Shown here in pieces: positions 16,150-18,650 of a DNA stretch of 18,650 nucleotides (position 1 is the first letter of the stretch; each line of letters starts with the position of its first letter). The notes below the pieces were generated by a model. The model was not told where the DNA came from. It was given only the letters and a program-made list of their open reading frames with translations, and searched no databases. This stretch comes from Thoreauomyces humboldtii (lineage: Eukaryota > Chytridiomycota > Chytridiomycetes > Spizellomycetales > Powellomycetaceae): positions 1 through 18,650 of the forward strand of contig JADGJA010000441.1 of the NCBI GenBank assembly GCA_027596035.1. Reading direction: 5' to 3'. A program made the translations under genes and the position numbers.

Positions 16150-18532
16150 ATGCCAAAGAAAGAAACGCAGCAGTCGCGGGATCTGGAAGCCGTTGCTCTA
16201 TATGACTATCAAGGGATCGAGGACGGGGAGCTGTCGTTCCACGCTGGTGATACATTTCGTGTCGTGAAGCGGGACAACGATGACTGGTGGTGCGAATGAA
16301 GGTCTGCAGCGGCGAATTTCAAGCACCTCGCTCACGGCTTGACCTTCCAGGCTGGTGAGGACAGCTTCGGGAGATTCGGAGGGATTCGTGCCGACAACAT
16401 ACGTGACCCTGGAGAAGCAGGGAGAAAGCGAGCATCTGGAACTGTCCTCTACCACCACTGTAAAGCCGCGTCCCAGTGCTGCTCCGGTCGCATCGGGGAC
16501 CTCTGAGGACGTTAGCGACGAGGAGGAAGAAGTGAACGACGAGGACGGGACGGAAGATGAAGCAGATGCAGTGTACATCCAGAACGAAGCTCTTCATGGA
16601 GATCATGTCGATCAAGATGAGGACTCACCTGAAGCCGTAGGATCTGACGATGATTCCGGCTCGGAAGATACGCCTCTTGTAAAGGAGACATCCAAGAACA
16701 CGGTAGAAGGCAAAAGCAACGAATCGGAAATATCCTCAGAAATGGATGGCGCAGAGGAGGAGAAAAGTGCATCATCGGACGCAAGACAGGCCAGGCACCG
16801 TGATCGTCGGTCGATAGTGAACCAGAGCACGGTCCCTGATCCCCGATCCATCCGTCCTTGGGGCGTAACTGCGCCATCGAGAAGGTCTCAATCTCGGGGA
16901 CGCAACAGAAACCGAGATCGCGTGCACCCTGCCGTCGTCCCCAAAATCAATGGATCACAGAGCCGATCTTTAGGGAAGCCCACTGGATCGACAGCTCCGC
17001 TGGAAGCCTTAGGAACATTGCCTGCTGGATTCCGGCATGCTACATTGGGAAAGATGCTCTCTGTCGGTTCGTCTTTGAGACGTTACAAGCGGGTTTGAAG
17101 AAATACATGATTTCCTGATGTTCAAACGTATCATAGGGATTGCCACTTTAGCCAGGTCACTAGAACCGAAGCTTACACCAGACTCTCTGGACTTCCGAGA
17201 CCTGACATGGGAACCCAAAAAAGCAGGGGTAAGTAAGCATTTTCCTTATTGCCGGCTGAATGCTTTCCAAATTGTTGCAACCTCAGATCCGAAAACGTCC
17301 AACGGCATGCACAATCGCCTTTACACTTCAGTCTGCGCGCCGAGTTCCTATCCCGGGCGATCACATTCAGGTCGTCGGTCGGCTGGTCCGTTTGGCCGTC
17401 TTCGATCGCAATAGTGTGCTTAGCAACATCCATACAATTCCGGCTGCGTGGAACCCTGATGCGCCCCATCGATGGCGCTTCGTCAGTAAAGCAAACTTGC
17501 TGTATCCTAAGGATGACGACAATTCATCTGTCCTCAGGGTCGGAGATACAGATATCAATTTGACTCTGTTGATTGAGTTGTGCGTCATTGTCAGGGATCC
17601 AAGAACTGCTTCTGGTACAGGCAGCAAAGAAAGAAACGGTCCTCAATATGCGTAACACTCTGCTGATCTGATTAACAGATAGACCGTTGGAGCTTAGCTG
17701 TGGGTGGGGTCTTCTTCCCCTTTTTACTGCTCAGGACACGTCCGTCGAAAGCAGAACGCACGAGATTAGCCTTTCGGGAGGCACGCCATTCGAACGCAAT
17801 GTGCCGCTCCAGACAGATATGGTACCGCGAGGATTCGTTGACGGACTCATCAATCCAAACCGGATGCCGCGCATCAGCGTTAAAGTCTGGCGGCTCGGAA
17901 GATCCACTTTGCGACGTGTGAAGTGAGTGGACCCTATGTTTCGCACTTGATCTGTTTGAGAGGCTGACCCTACTTCTACCAGCCAGCTTCCAGATCCGCT
18001 GATCTTGCCCCTCGCGGCCGTCCCCATCTTTGCGCGGTATCGACAGGTCATGGCCCGTACGCTCATAGATCAGAGGCGAGCGCCAAAGATGTGCTTCGTG
18101 TCAGATCCGGTTTTGGCTGCATTTCCCCAGCTTGCTGCTGACGGTGACCTCCTTCGCCTACTGGTGGCCATGTGGGAAAAGACGACAGATGCCATGACGA
18201 GACAGGACAAGGTTAGCCTGCCCATCTTGACCTAAAGATAGACGAGAAGACTAATCCAATGATGTCCCTAGCAATCCTACGAACGTATTAGACAGCTGTT
18301 TACCCATTGTCTGCTTCAGATGTGGCCTCTACTAGAGATTGGAGAGGTGTGCCACTACGCTCCAGGCAACGTGCAGCTGACGCAGGCTCGCCACCAGATG
18401 CTCCTTCGAATACAGCAGACGGGTTATGTGGGGTCTCTAGCTGGGGACGCCTCGTTCCAGTTTAGACCATTCGATGTCAAGGAGACGCAGTTCGGATATC
18501 TCACCAATTTGTCCGAGCTCTTCGCAAGCTGA
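16150..18532 (+). CDS. NPHP1: Nephrocystin-1 orthologue (ciliary transition-zone protein), 7 exons
   Basis: NPHP1 is part of the NPHP1-4-8 module at the base of cilia. Exons: 16150-16289, 16351-17066, 17137-17228, 17287-17614, 17679-17922, 17983-18211 and 18272-18532; introns of 58-70 bases; all phases agree; 669 residues. Residues about 12-66 form an SH3 domain (ALYDY 16-20, WW 46-47, GFVPTTYV 58-65). A strongly acidic Asp/Glu/Ser region (about 85-190) and an Arg/Ser stretch (about 215-245) follow. From about 275 to the end is the nephrocystin homology region: LGTLPAGFR, RVPIPGDHIQV, VLSNIHT, ELSCGW, SGGTPFE and LAAFPQL match blocks I recall from animal NPHP1. The animal N-terminal coiled coil is absent; a stop at 16090 in the upstream frame supports starting here, with A at -3. 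The exon 2 end is the least certain: GT at 17067 is preferred for intron length, 17082 is also in phase. Confidence 0.92.
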
Positions 18533-18650
18533 GCATCGAAAAGGAAATCATCTGAAATGCCCATGTATTTTATATACAAACAATCATGCTTCCGGCCGTC
18601 TACCCCGCTCTGGTGCTCCCTCCCAGTCTGCGCGTTCCCCCCTCTCCCAC
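18533..18650. other. NPHP1 3' flank
   Basis: AT-rich sequence shortly after the stop (TATTTTATATAC near 18566-18577) is a plausible polyadenylation region. The final bases are C-rich. No start of another gene can be seen. Confidence 0.4.

Noticed and set aside
17652..17682. Alternative NPHP1 intron 4 using GTAACA and the TAG at 17682
   Set aside because: It is in phase but only 31 bases long; GTACAG at 17615 with the CAG at 17678 gives 64 bases and a better protein match.
1..18650. tRNA or other RNA genes
   Set aside because: A scan by eye for B-box-like GGTTCGANNCC on both strands found no match with a plausible cloverleaf.

Overview
The window looks like nuclear DNA of a zoosporic (flagellum-bearing) fungus, most likely chytrid-like. 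It holds GC-rich genes broken by short GT-AG introns, which run from 58 to 85 bases in my models. Three fungal signatures are present: a yeast-type amino acid permease, a five-exon ERG28 (sterol C-4 demethylation scaffold) and a Hos2-type class I histone deacetylase. At the right end is a seven-exon gene whose C-terminal two thirds clearly match nephrocystin-1 (NPHP1), a ciliary transition-zone protein. NPHP1 is not expected in non-flagellated Dikarya, so together these point to a fungus that still builds a cilium. I cannot name the species.

Layout, left to right. 31-1867 (-): complete amino acid permease, three exons, with a TATA box upstream. 1868-4582: 2.7 kb without a convincing gene, rich in simple sequence, with one orphan TATA-like site. 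4583-5732 (+): unrecognised basic, coiled-coil-like protein, two exons. 5944-6570 (+): unrecognised small protein, with a tentative intron built on a TG repeat. 6571-7602: no secure gene, but minus-strand stretches look like disrupted or unmodelled coding sequence. 7603-8295 (+): ERG28. 8559-10293 (-): HOS2-like deacetylase, five exons, convergent with ERG28. 10711-12552 (+): intronless PPR protein, divergent from HOS2. 12794-13932 (-): aldo/keto reductase, four exons, convergent with the PPR gene. 14257-15288 (-): intronless C2H2 zinc-finger factor resembling Crz1. 16150-18532 (+): NPHP1, divergent from the zinc-finger gene.

The genes do not form one pathway. They are an ordinary eukaryotic housekeeping set: nutrient uptake, sterol synthesis, chromatin, organelle RNA, carbonyl reduction, a stress-type transcription factor and a cilium component. 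I found no mobile element, CRISPR array, rRNA or tRNA. The points most worth following are the NPHP1 orthologue that starts directly at its SH3 domain, a Gly-to-Gln change in the deacetylase FFPGTGD motif, a possible calcineurin-docking motif in the zinc-finger protein, a duplicated splice acceptor beside a TG repeat, and the unresolved coding-like block at 6606-7400. All exon models were spliced by eye, using reading frame and family similarity recalled from general knowledge; none was checked by alignment.
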